A stretch of 64,000 nt of DNA from Planctomycetota bacterium (lineage in GTDB: Bacteria > Planctomycetota > Planctomycetia > Isosphaerales > Isosphaeraceae), in NCBI GenBank assembly GCA_028291545.1, contig JAQGHR010000004.1, positions 82,834 to 146,833 on the forward strand, given 5' to 3'. Made by a program: the position numbers and the translations under genes. Each line of letters begins with the position of its first letter. Within the stretch, counting starts at the first letter, position 1. Below the pieces are notes generated by a model, which saw only the letters and a list, made by a program, of their open reading frames with translations, had not been told where the DNA came from and searched no databases. Positions 1-7,268 of this stretch are shown in pieces.

Positions 1-1
1 G

Positions 2-676
2 GCGTCGATCTTCGGAAAAGGCGTCCGTTGGTTCCACTCCGGCGGCATCTTCGCGTCCCTGTCCGAGACCACCGCTCCGCTAATCATCGAGGGCATGCAG
101 GCTGCCAAGGCATCCGGCGCCATCACGTCGTTCGACCTCAACTATCGCGCCAAGCTCTGGGCATCCGTCGGTGGCGCGGCCCGTGGCCAGCAGGTCATGA
201 AGCAGATCGCCGGCCAGCTTGACGCCCTGATCGGCAACGAGGAAGACCTCCAGAAAGGTCTCGGAATCGCCGGACCCGATGTGGCCTCGCACAAGTCGAA
301 ACTGGACCCTGATACCTTTTTCACACTGATCGACCGGGTCGTCGAACAGCATCCGAACATCAAGCTCGTCGCCACGACGCTGCGTGAAGTTCATTCCACG
401 AACCGCCACGATTGGGCGGCGGTGCTCTGGCTCAATGGACAACGGTACGTTAGCCCCACCTGCCAACTTGACGTCATCGACCGCATCGGCGGCGGCGACG
501 GCTTTGCGGGCGGCCTGATCTACGGCTTGCTCTCGGGCCGTTCGCCCGAGGAAGCACTACGCCTTGGCTGGGCACACGGTGCGCTTCTGACGACCTTCCC
601 CGGCGACGTGACCATGGCCAAGGTTGATGAGGTTGAGGCGTTCGCCAAGGGTGGAACGGCGAGGGTTCAGCGTTAG
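2..676 (+). CDS. PfkB-family sugar kinase, C-terminal part (2-keto-3-deoxygluconate kinase-like)
   Basis: The open frame runs in from the window edge, so the N-terminus is missing. About 225 residues remain. The segment 'DLNYRAKLW' and the later 'IGNEEDLQ' are typical of ketodeoxygluconate kinases within the ribokinase/PfkB family. The C-terminal signature 'DRIGGGDGFAGGLIYGLL' carries the anion-hole glycines and the catalytic Asp (codon 497-499). The family phosphorylates 2-keto-3-deoxy-sugar acids in the cytoplasm with ATP. The downstream sugar-acid dehydratase and dehydrogenases make a KDG or KDGal substrate plausible, but that is inferred from context. The stop is at 674-676, 85 bases before the M24 peptidase gene. 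Confidence 0.85.
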   Translation, partial: ASIFGKGVRWFHSGGIFASLSETTAPLIIEGMQAAKASGAITSFDLNYRAKLWASVGGAARGQQVMKQIAGQLDALIGNEEDLQKGLGIAGPDVASHKSKLDPDTFFTLIDRVVEQHPNIKLVATTLREVHSTNRHDWAAVLWLNGQRYVSPTCQLDVIDRIGGGDGFAGGLIYGLLSGRSPEEALRLGWAHGALLTTFPGDVTMAKVDEVEAFAKGGTARVQR

Positions 677-761
677 GATTGAGGCTCGGCGAGAAGGAAC
701 CGTCTTGCCGAGGCGAAACACGAAGCGCGAATATGTTCATAGGTGAAGGAGTTTCAGAAAG

Positions 762-1907
762 ATGCTGACCCCCGAGGGTTGCAGGGCTCGTCGTGCGAGA
801 CTGTGGGATGCGCTGCCCTCGCCGTGCGATTTCCTGATCGTTGGCGATCCGTCGCACCTGATCTACTTCGCCAATTATGTTCCCTCACCGTTCGTCTTCC
901 GCACGACCGAGGCCGGTGCCGTTTTGCTGCTTGAACCCGGCCGCGCCACGCTCGTGGCCGACGACATGCTCGGGCCGTTCCTTGAAGGTGCGTGTGTTGA
1001 CGAAGTGTTCGCCCCTGCCTGGTACGATGGAAGACGCGCGGCGCCCTACCGGCAGGGAAAACTTATCGAGTCCGCGCTCGCTCGCCTGGCGAGCATGCCC
1101 GGTCGTCGCGTTGGCGTCGAATACGCCGGTGTCCCGGCCGGCGTGATCGAGGGCCTGCGCAGAGCTCGACCGGATCTTGAGCTCGTCGACATCGGGCCGG
1201 TCATCCGACCTCTGCGGCGGTCAAAAGACGCGGACGAGATCGCCGTCCTTCGCCGATCCATGCGTGCCGGGGAGGCCGCCCAGGCTGCGGCGTTGGCGAA
1301 CATCCGGCCGGGAATGACCGAACTGGATGCGTTTCTTGTCGTCCAGAATGCGGCGGTCACCTCGCTCGGAGAGGCCGCGATCGTCTACGGAGATTTCGCT
1401 TCCGGGCCGCGTTGTGCCACCGACCGTGGCGGCCCGCCCACGGCGCGAACGATCGAGAAGGGCGACCTCTTATTGCTTGATTTCTCGGTGATTGTCGACG
1501 GCTATCGCGGCGACTTCACGAACACCTTCGCGGTCGGTGGTGGCCCGACTCCCCGTCAACGCGAGTTATTCGAGGCCTGCCTCGGCGCACTTCGAGCAGG
1601 CGAGTCTCAACTCAAACCCGGGGCTCCCGCTCGTGACGTCGATGACGCCGTGCGCGGGCATTGTACCTCCCTGGGATTCGGTCCCTATTACCTGTCCCAT
1701 TCCGGGCATGGTCTCGGTCTCGGACATCCCGAGCCGCCCTATTTTGTGCCGGAGAGCGACGAGATCATCCAGGTGGGGGACGTGGTCGCGATCGAGCCGG
1801 GCTTGTACGTGGTGGATGTCGGTGGGATGCGCTATGAACGAAATTACTTGATCACCGTTGACGGCTATGAAACGCTGTCGGACCACGAGATCCGAATCGA
1901 CCAGTAA
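762..1907 (+). CDS. M24-family metallopeptidase (Xaa-Pro dipeptidase/creatinase fold)
   Basis: This is a 381-residue protein with an N-terminal creatinase-like domain (about residues 1-140) and a C-terminal pita-bread catalytic domain. All five expected dinuclear-metal ligands can be placed: D240 and D251 in 'DFSVIVDGYRGDFTNTF', H316 in 'SGHGLGLGHPEPP', E345 in 'AIEPGLYV' and E359 in 'MRYERNYLIT'. It has no signal peptide, so it is probably cytoplasmic. The family cleaves Xaa-Pro dipeptides, and relatives hydrolyse creatine-like amides, so the substrate is open. A creatininase-family gene lies about 12 kb downstream, but nothing ties the two together. The ATG at 762 is preceded by 'gtgaaggag'. 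The next gene starts 16 bases after the stop, suggesting co-transcription. Confidence 0.88.
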   Translation: MLTPEGCRARRARLWDALPSPCDFLIVGDPSHLIYFANYVPSPFVFRTTEAGAVLLLEPGRATLVADDMLGPFLEGACVDEVFAPAWYDGRRAAPYRQGKLIESALARLASMPGRRVGVEYAGVPAGVIEGLRRARPDLELVDIGPVIRPLRRSKDADEIAVLRRSMRAGEAAQAAALANIRPGMTELDAFLVVQNAAVTSLGEAAIVYGDFASGPRCATDRGGPPTARTIEKGDLLLLDFSVIVDGYRGDFTNTFAVGGGPTPRQRELFEACLGALRAGESQLKPGAPARDVDDAVRGHCTSLGFGPYYLSHSGHGLGLGHPEPPYFVPESDEIIQVGDVVAIEPGLYVVDVGGMRYERNYLITVDGYETLSDHEIRIDQ

Positions 1908-1923
1908 CGAGGAGGCGTTGACG

Positions 1924-3039
1924 ATGACGCAAGAACGTCGATTTCGAACGTCGGTCCTCACGCTCATCCTGATCTACCTCCCGGTCGATGCCTCGCGTGC
2001 CGATGATCCCCCGTCCGACATCGCCCGGATGTTCTCGCCACCGCCCGCACTTCACGACGACCTCGGCGACTACAAGTCGCTGCTGAAATTTAGTGATGGC
2101 CGCCCCGTGCATACCGAGAGCGAGTGGCGGGAGCGCCGCGGCGAGATCCTCAAGACCTGGCATGGGATTCTGGGGACGTGGCCTCCGTTGATCGAGCGGC
2201 CCAAGGTCGAGAAACTCGAAGCCCTCCCTCGCGACGGCTTCACCCAGCGCAAGCTCCGTCTTGAAATCGCCCCTGACCGGCAGACCGACGGCTATTTCCT
2301 CGTGCCCGACGGCCCCGGCCCGTTCCCGGCCGTCTTGATCGTCTTCTACGAGCCAGACACGGCCATCGGAAAGGGAAAGCCGAATCTCGATTTCGGGGAC
2401 GCCCTCGTCCGGCGCGGATTCGCCGTCCTCTCAATCGGATTTGACCCGCGCGTGATCGACACCGACAAGAGCGGGGGCAAACTTCAGCCGCTCTCCTACC
2501 TCGCCTACGCCGCGGCCAACGGTTACAACGCGGTGGCGCACATGCCCGAAGTGGATCCGAAACGTGTTGGCGTGATGGGCCACTCCTACGGCGGCAAGTG
2601 GGCCATGTTCGCCGCCTGCCTTCACGAGAAGTTCGCCTGCGGCGTCTGGTCCGACCCCGGCATCGTCTTCGACGAGCCTCGCTCGAACGTGAACTACTGG
2701 GAGCCCTGGTATCTCGGTTGGGAGCCGAATCGGATGCGCAAGCCAGGTCTGATTACCGCGGAAAACCCCCGTACCGGCGCCTACAAGCGCCTGGTCGACA
2801 CGGGACATGACCTCCACGAACTCCATGCCCTGATGGCCCCTCGTCCCTTCCTCGTCTCGGGCGGATCGGAAGACCCGCCCGAGAGGTGGAAGGCGCTGAA
2901 TCATTCCGTGGCGGTCAATGCGTTGCTCGGGCAGAAAAATCGGGTTGCGATGACGAATCGCGAAGGACACACGCCGACGAAGGAATCGAACGAGCAGATC
3001 TATCGGTTCCTGGAATACGTCCTGAAGCCGGCGAGATAG
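1924..3039 (+). CDS. Secreted alpha/beta hydrolase (acetyl-xylan-esterase/dienelactone-hydrolase-like)
   Basis: This is a 371-residue protein. The first about 27 residues form a Sec-type signal peptide (basic start, 'LTLILIYL', then an Ala/Ser region), so export is expected. The nucleophile elbow is 'GHSYGG' with Ser221. A later 'SGGSEDPPERW' could give the acidic residue and 'REGHTP' near the C-terminus the catalytic His. The product is probably a carbohydrate ester hydrolase, but the substrate cannot be read from sequence. The ATG at 1924 is chosen because 'gaggag' precedes it at good spacing. The longer in-frame option at 1858 overlaps the preceding gene and would bury the signal peptide. 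It converges with the oxidoreductase gene 24 bases downstream. Confidence 0.82.
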   Translation: MTQERRFRTSVLTLILIYLPVDASRADDPPSDIARMFSPPPALHDDLGDYKSLLKFSDGRPVHTESEWRERRGEILKTWHGILGTWPPLIERPKVEKLEALPRDGFTQRKLRLEIAPDRQTDGYFLVPDGPGPFPAVLIVFYEPDTAIGKGKPNLDFGDALVRRGFAVLSIGFDPRVIDTDKSGGKLQPLSYLAYAAANGYNAVAHMPEVDPKRVGVMGHSYGGKWAMFAACLHEKFACGVWSDPGIVFDEPRSNVNYWEPWYLGWEPNRMRKPGLITAENPRTGAYKRLVDTGHDLHELHALMAPRPFLVSGGSEDPPERWKALNHSVAVNALLGQKNRVAMTNREGHTPTKESNEQIYRFLEYVLKPAR

Positions 3040-3063
3040 GACGAGGGGGGATTCCCGGTCCAC

Positions 3064-4371
3064 TCAAACCTTTTCCGGCACGACGTACGGCTTCCGATAC
3101 TGCCTCGTCAGCATTGCGTTCGCCTCGTTGTCTCCGGGAAAGGTCTCGCTCGATGGGTCGAACTTGAGCTTGCGGCCCAGGCGATAGGCGATGTTGCCGA
3201 GGTGCGCCAGGCCGGAGCTGGTGTGAGCCGTCTCGACGGGTGCGTGCAGGATTGAGGCATCCCGCCCACGGACGGCGTCGATGAAGTTGGCGAAATGCTT
3301 CGCCACTGGATCGCCGTCGGTCCGCTTCGGTCCAGGCCGTCCGTCCTTGCCGAAGGATTCGTAATGGTTGTATCCCTTGATGACCAGATACCCCTCCGAG
3401 CCGTAGAAGATGTTGCCGACTCCCGCCCCGCCTTCGGTGTTGGTGGCCCAGGGGCGAACCTCGAACTCGATCATCTTTTTCTGAGCGGGGAAGAGATAGC
3501 TGCTGGAGAGCACCTCGGGTGTTTCCTTGTCGTCGTCGAACAGGAACTTCCCTCCCATCGCGACGATCTCCGACGGCAGTGATTCCAGGCCCAGACCCCA
3601 CAGGCACATATCGGTCTCGTGAACGCCCTGATTGCCGACGTCGCCGTTCCCGTACTCCCAGTGCCAGTGCCAGTTGTAATGGACGTATCGCTTGGAGAAC
3701 GCCCGCTCCTGCGCCGGCCCTTGCCAGACGTCCCAGTTGAGTTCCTTGGGCGCGGTGTCCGGATCCTTGGCATGGCCGATCGAGGGCCGATTCCGGAAGA
3801 CCAGCCCTCGGGCGAGATAGACCTGCCCGATGAGCCCGCTGCGGAGATGGTCGACGGCCTCACGGACGGCCTCGGAGCTGCGAAGCTGGACCCCGTGTTG
3901 GACCACTCGCGCATACTTCTTGGCCGCCTCGACCATCTTGCGGCCTTCAAACAGATTGTGGCTGCCGGGCTTCTCGACGTAGACATCCTTGCCCGCCTGA
4001 CAGGCCCAGATGGTGGCGAGCGAGTGCCAGTGGTTCGGCGTTGCTACGCTGACGACGTCCACGTCCTTGCGTTCGAAGACCTTGCGAAGGTCGGTCTCGG
4101 TCTCGGGCGCGTATCCGTACCGGGATTCGAAGGCCTTGGCCTTTCCTGCGAGGACGCGGCTGTCGGGATCGCACAGCACGGCGACCTTGACGCCCTTCGT
4201 GCCCATGAACCCGTCGATGTGCGTCGAGCCCCTGCCGTTCACGCCCAGCACCGCCGCCCGCACGGTGTCGTTGGGTCCCATGGAAGCCACGGTCGCAGCC
4301 GCCCCCCCCGCGAGCGTCGTTCCGGCTGCGGCGGCGAGAAACGTTCTTCGATTCGGATTCGGCTCTGTCAT
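3064..4371 (-). CDS. Tat-exported Gfo/Idh/MocA-family oxidoreductase
   Basis: This is a 435-residue protein. The N-terminus carries a twin-arginine motif ('NRRTFLAAAAG') and a hydrophobic Ala-rich stretch to about residue 32, so the protein is probably exported folded with its cofactor. The Rossmann motif 'LGVNGRG' follows at about residues 42-48, and 'EKP' of the nicotinamide-binding consensus is at residues 133-135. The C-terminal two-thirds resembles the family's substrate-binding alpha/beta domain, with His/Trp-rich 'NWHWHWEYGNGDVGNQG'. Members oxidise or reduce sugars and inositols using NAD(P). The substrate here is unknown. It is transcribed opposite to the rest of the cluster, with a 339-bp divergent intergenic region upstream. 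Confidence 0.88.
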   Translation of the reverse strand: MTEPNPNRRTFLAAAAGTTLAGGAAATVASMGPNDTVRAAVLGVNGRGSTHIDGFMGTKGVKVAVLCDPDSRVLAGKAKAFESRYGYAPETETDLRKVFERKDVDVVSVATPNHWHSLATIWACQAGKDVYVEKPGSHNLFEGRKMVEAAKKYARVVQHGVQLRSSEAVREAVDHLRSGLIGQVYLARGLVFRNRPSIGHAKDPDTAPKELNWDVWQGPAQERAFSKRYVHYNWHWHWEYGNGDVGNQGVHETDMCLWGLGLESLPSEIVAMGGKFLFDDDKETPEVLSSSYLFPAQKKMIEFEVRPWATNTEGGAGVGNIFYGSEGYLVIKGYNHYESFGKDGRPGPKRTDGDPVAKHFANFIDAVRGRDASILHAPVETAHTSSGLAHLGNIAYRLGRKLKFDPSSETFPGDNEANAMLTRQYRKPYVVPEKV

Positions 4372-4710
4372 GAGCGGACCCCTGTCGTCGCGTGAGACAC
4401 CCGGGCGGAGAAATGGGCCACGGCATCAGCTCGCCACGCCCTCGCACGCCACGATCCTACTCGGCCCCACGTCAATCGCACAGTGGCGAGTGGCGTGGTT
4501 TCTAGCTGCGCGGCGTTCTTGCCGCAAGATGGACGGGCCACTGTCATCGAGCGATGGGTGAGTCGAGCGGATCACCGTTCGGGCATGGCTTCTTGTGATC
4601 GATCGTCGCGCGAGATAGGCTGGGTCGGCCCAGGTGAGGAGTCTCGAAAATCGCCCACGATCGGTGTCCAGCATCCTGCACGAGCCTGCGCCTTTTTCCG
4701 GAGCGCATCA
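4372..4710. other. Divergent intergenic region
   Basis: This 339-bp stretch lies between the minus-strand Tat oxidoreductase and the plus-strand SDR and should hold promoters for both. A Shine-Dalgarno-like 'ccggag' is visible just before the SDR start. Open frames crossing it are low-quality and give no recognisable protein. I see no clear operator palindrome, terminator or RNA structure. Confidence 0.5.
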
Positions 4711-5487
4711 ATGTCCAACATGAGCCTCTTCGACCTGACGGGCAAGGTCGCGATCGTGACCGGTGGTAACGGCGGCATCGGCCTCGGGATTGCGCGAGGG
4801 CTGGCCTCCGCCGGCGCACGCCTCGCGATCGTGGGGCGCAACGCCGAGAAGACCCGGGCCGCGGCCAAGGTGCTGGCGGACGAATCGGGTGCGGAAGCCT
4901 TGGGCCTCGTCGCCGACGTGGCCGAAGAGAGCCAGGTGGGGGCGATCGTCCGGGAGGTGGCCGAACGGTTCGGACGGGTCGACATTCTCTTCAACAACGC
5001 CGGCATCAGCATCCGTAAGTATCCTCAAGACCTTGAGCTGGCCGAATGGAGGAAAGTGCTGGACGTCAACCTGACCTCCGCGTTCCTGATGTCCAAAGCC
5101 GTCTATCCGCAGATGAAGGCGGCAGGCGGGGGAAAGATTATCAATATCGGCAGCTTGAATTCGGTCTTCGGCTCGCCGTATGCGACCGCCTATGCGGCAA
5201 GCAAGGGCGGGATCGTGCAATTGACCAAGAGCCTCGCGCTCTCCTGGGTTCCCGAAAATATTCAGGTGAACGCGATTCTCCCCGGCTGGTTCGATACCGA
5301 ATTGACGCAACAGGCCCGGGACCAGGTTCCGGGGCTGAACGAAAAGGTTCTCGCTCGCGTCCCGGCCGGACGATGGGCGAAGCCCGAGGACATCGTCGGC
5401 ACGGCGATCTGGCTTTCGAGCAAGGCCAGCGACTTCGTGACGGGAGTCGCGGTCCCAGTGGATGGCGGTTGCAGCGTCGCGCCCTGA
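4711..5487 (+). CDS. SDR-family oxidoreductase (gluconate 5-/2-deoxygluconate 3-dehydrogenase-like)
   Basis: This is a 258-residue classical short-chain dehydrogenase. The cofactor motif 'TGGNGGIGLG' is at about residues 17-26, 'NNAGIS' is the structural NAG motif, and the catalytic Ser sits in 'NIGSLNS', followed by 'YAASK' with the active-site Tyr and Lys. The C-terminus ends 'VPVDGG', typical of the family. KduD/IdnO-type relatives oxidise sugar acids, consistent with the neighbouring kinase and dehydratase, but the substrate is inferred. ATG 4711 has 'ggag' about 8 bases upstream. An alternative ATG lies three codons later. It is followed by the TIM-barrel gene after 30 bases, likely one transcript. 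Confidence 0.88.
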   Translation: MSNMSLFDLTGKVAIVTGGNGGIGLGIARGLASAGARLAIVGRNAEKTRAAAKVLADESGAEALGLVADVAEESQVGAIVREVAERFGRVDILFNNAGISIRKYPQDLELAEWRKVLDVNLTSAFLMSKAVYPQMKAAGGGKIINIGSLNSVFGSPYATAYAASKGGIVQLTKSLALSWVPENIQVNAILPGWFDTELTQQARDQVPGLNEKVLARVPAGRWAKPEDIVGTAIWLSSKASDFVTGVAVPVDGGCSVAP

Positions 5488-5517
5488 TCGAGACACAAAA
5501 ACGCGGAGGAGAGTGCG

Positions 5518-6420
5518 GTGCCTTTCAAGATTTCGGCCTTCCCGAAGTGCTATCTCGACGAGATCGCCGGCCGTCGATCCATGACGGTCTTCGACTGGAT
5601 CGAGATGGCGAGGACGCTCGACGCCGACGGTCTGGAAATGTATGACGGCTTCTTCACGAGCCTGGATGCCACCTACCTGGGGAGGGTCCGGGACGCAATC
5701 CACGAGGCTGGATTCGTGGTCCCGATGCTTTGCACTTCGCCCGACTTCACACATCCCGATCCCGAGGCGCGGAAGCGCGCAATCGATCACGAGATCGAGA
5801 TGATTCGTGTGATGCGATTTCTGGGCGGGCCCCGATCTGTCTGCCGGGTCCTCTCGGGCCAGAAACATCCCGGACTGGAGCGTCGCGAAGGGATCGACCG
5901 CGTCGTCGCGTGCATCGAGGAGGTTCTCCCCATCGCGAGGGAGCACGACATCGTGCTTGGCCTGGAGAACCATTACAAGGATGGCTTCTGGTCGTTTCCT
6001 GAGTTCGCACAGAAGCAGGACGTGTTCCTGGAGCTGCTCGCCGCGATTCCCGATCGCACGCATTTCGGCGTCCAGTACGATCCATCGAACGCCATCGTGG
6101 CTGGCGACGACCCGATTGCCTTACTGGAAGCCGTTGCCGATCGGGTCGTGAGCATGCACGCGAGCGATCGCTACCTGGCGGAAGGGACTTCGCTTGAGGA
6201 ATTGCGGCAGACCGACGGGACGCTCGGCTACTCCGCCAACCTTCGCCATGGCGTGACCGGTAAGGGGCTCAATGACTACGACGCGATCTTTCGCATCCTG
6301 GCCGAGCACAACTATCGGGGCTGGGTCAGCATCGAGGACGGGATGAACGGGATGGGTGAGATGGCGGAATCCCTGGCATTCCTGCGCACGATGAGCGCGA
6401 AATACTTCTCGGAGTCGTGA
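5518..6420 (+). CDS. Sugar phosphate isomerase/epimerase (xylose-isomerase-like TIM barrel)
   Basis: This is a 300-residue TIM-barrel protein of the AP-endonuclease-2/xylose-isomerase-like superfamily. Strand-end acidic and His residues expected for the metal site are visible: 'GLEMYDGF', 'GLENHYKDG', 'VQYDPSNAI', 'VSMHASDRY' and 'VSIEDGMNG'. The translation start is GTG at 5518 with a strong 'cggaggag' upstream. It is cytoplasmic, with no signal peptide. Members isomerise or epimerise sugars and polyols and often sit beside Gfo/Idh and SDR genes, as here. The exact reaction is unknown. The next SDR gene begins at the stop codon, so translational coupling is likely. Confidence 0.87.
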   Translation: MPFKISAFPKCYLDEIAGRRSMTVFDWIEMARTLDADGLEMYDGFFTSLDATYLGRVRDAIHEAGFVVPMLCTSPDFTHPDPEARKRAIDHEIEMIRVMRFLGGPRSVCRVLSGQKHPGLERREGIDRVVACIEEVLPIAREHDIVLGLENHYKDGFWSFPEFAQKQDVFLELLAAIPDRTHFGVQYDPSNAIVAGDDPIALLEAVADRVVSMHASDRYLAEGTSLEELRQTDGTLGYSANLRHGVTGKGLNDYDAIFRILAEHNYRGWVSIEDGMNGMGEMAESLAFLRTMSAKYFSES

Positions 6421-6422
6421 GC

Positions 6423-7232
6423 ATGGATCTGCAACTCGCGGACGAGGTCGCGGTGATCGTCGGCGGTGCCCGAGGCCTGGGGCATGCCATCGCCGCCGCG
6501 TTTCTTGCGGAAGGGACCAAGGTGGCCATCGTCGACCGCGATGCGGAGACACCGGCCATCGCCCTGGATCTTGACCGGTCGAAAGCATCTCAAGCCGCCG
6601 GTTTCATTGCGGACGTGACCGATTTCACGGCGATCCAACGCCTCGCCGCGGAGATCCGCGACCGATTCGGGCGGTGCGACCACGTCGTCTTCGCCGCGGC
6701 CATCGGCTCGGGCAAGTTCGGATTTCCCTTCTGGAAACTGGACCCGTCGGACTGGGATCGCGTGCTGCGGGTGAATCTGATCGGCGCGGCCAATGTCGCG
6801 CATGCGTTCGCACCCGGCATGGCCGAGGCGCGCGCGGGAACGATGCTGTTCATCGCGTCGGTTGCCGGCCAGATAGGATCTCAGACGGACCCTCCCTACA
6901 GCGCCTCGAAAGCCGGCGTCATCAATTTCGCACAATGCGCCGCCAAGGATCTCGCCCCATTTGGTGTCCGAGTGAACTCGCTCTGCCCGGGGATGGTCAA
7001 GACGGCGTTGAACCGATCCGTGTTCGAGTCCTGGGCCGCCCGCCAGCCTGAAGAAGGGCGGCCCGCCTACGAGGACTGGGCGGCCGAGAAGATCCGCATC
7101 CTGGTGCCTCTGGGACGTTGGCAGTCGCCCGAGGACATCGCCGCGATGGCGGTGTTCCTGGCTTCGAGGAAAGCGGAAAACATCACGGGGCAAACGATCA
7201 ACGTGGATGGCGGCTACGTGATGCACTCGTGA
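6423..7232 (+). CDS. SDR-family oxidoreductase
   Basis: This is a 269-residue short-chain dehydrogenase. It has a slightly unusual cofactor loop, 'VGGARGLGHA' in place of TGxxxGIG, with 'FAAAIGSG' at the NAG position, the catalytic Ser in 'FIASVAGQ', 'YSASK' with Tyr and Lys, and the end motif 'INVDGGYV'. The ATG at 6423 has 'cggag' at suitable spacing. A GTG at 6417, overlapping the upstream stop by four bases, is the alternative start. It lies in one run with the TIM-barrel isomerase and the arabinofuranosidase-like gene. It is probably a second sugar or polyol dehydrogenase. The substrate is unknown. Confidence 0.85.
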   Translation: MDLQLADEVAVIVGGARGLGHAIAAAFLAEGTKVAIVDRDAETPAIALDLDRSKASQAAGFIADVTDFTAIQRLAAEIRDRFGRCDHVVFAAAIGSGKFGFPFWKLDPSDWDRVLRVNLIGAANVAHAFAPGMAEARAGTMLFIASVAGQIGSQTDPPYSASKAGVINFAQCAAKDLAPFGVRVNSLCPGMVKTALNRSVFESWAARQPEEGRPAYEDWAAEKIRILVPLGRWQSPEDIAAMAVFLASRKAENITGQTINVDGGYVMHS

Positions 7233-7268
7233 TGCCACACTCCCGCCCGAAGCAATAAGGATATTCCT

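Noticed and set aside
4708..6063. Minus-strand open frame of 451 codons opposite the SDR and TIM-barrel genes
   Set aside because: It spans two genes and their spacer and contains no family motif.
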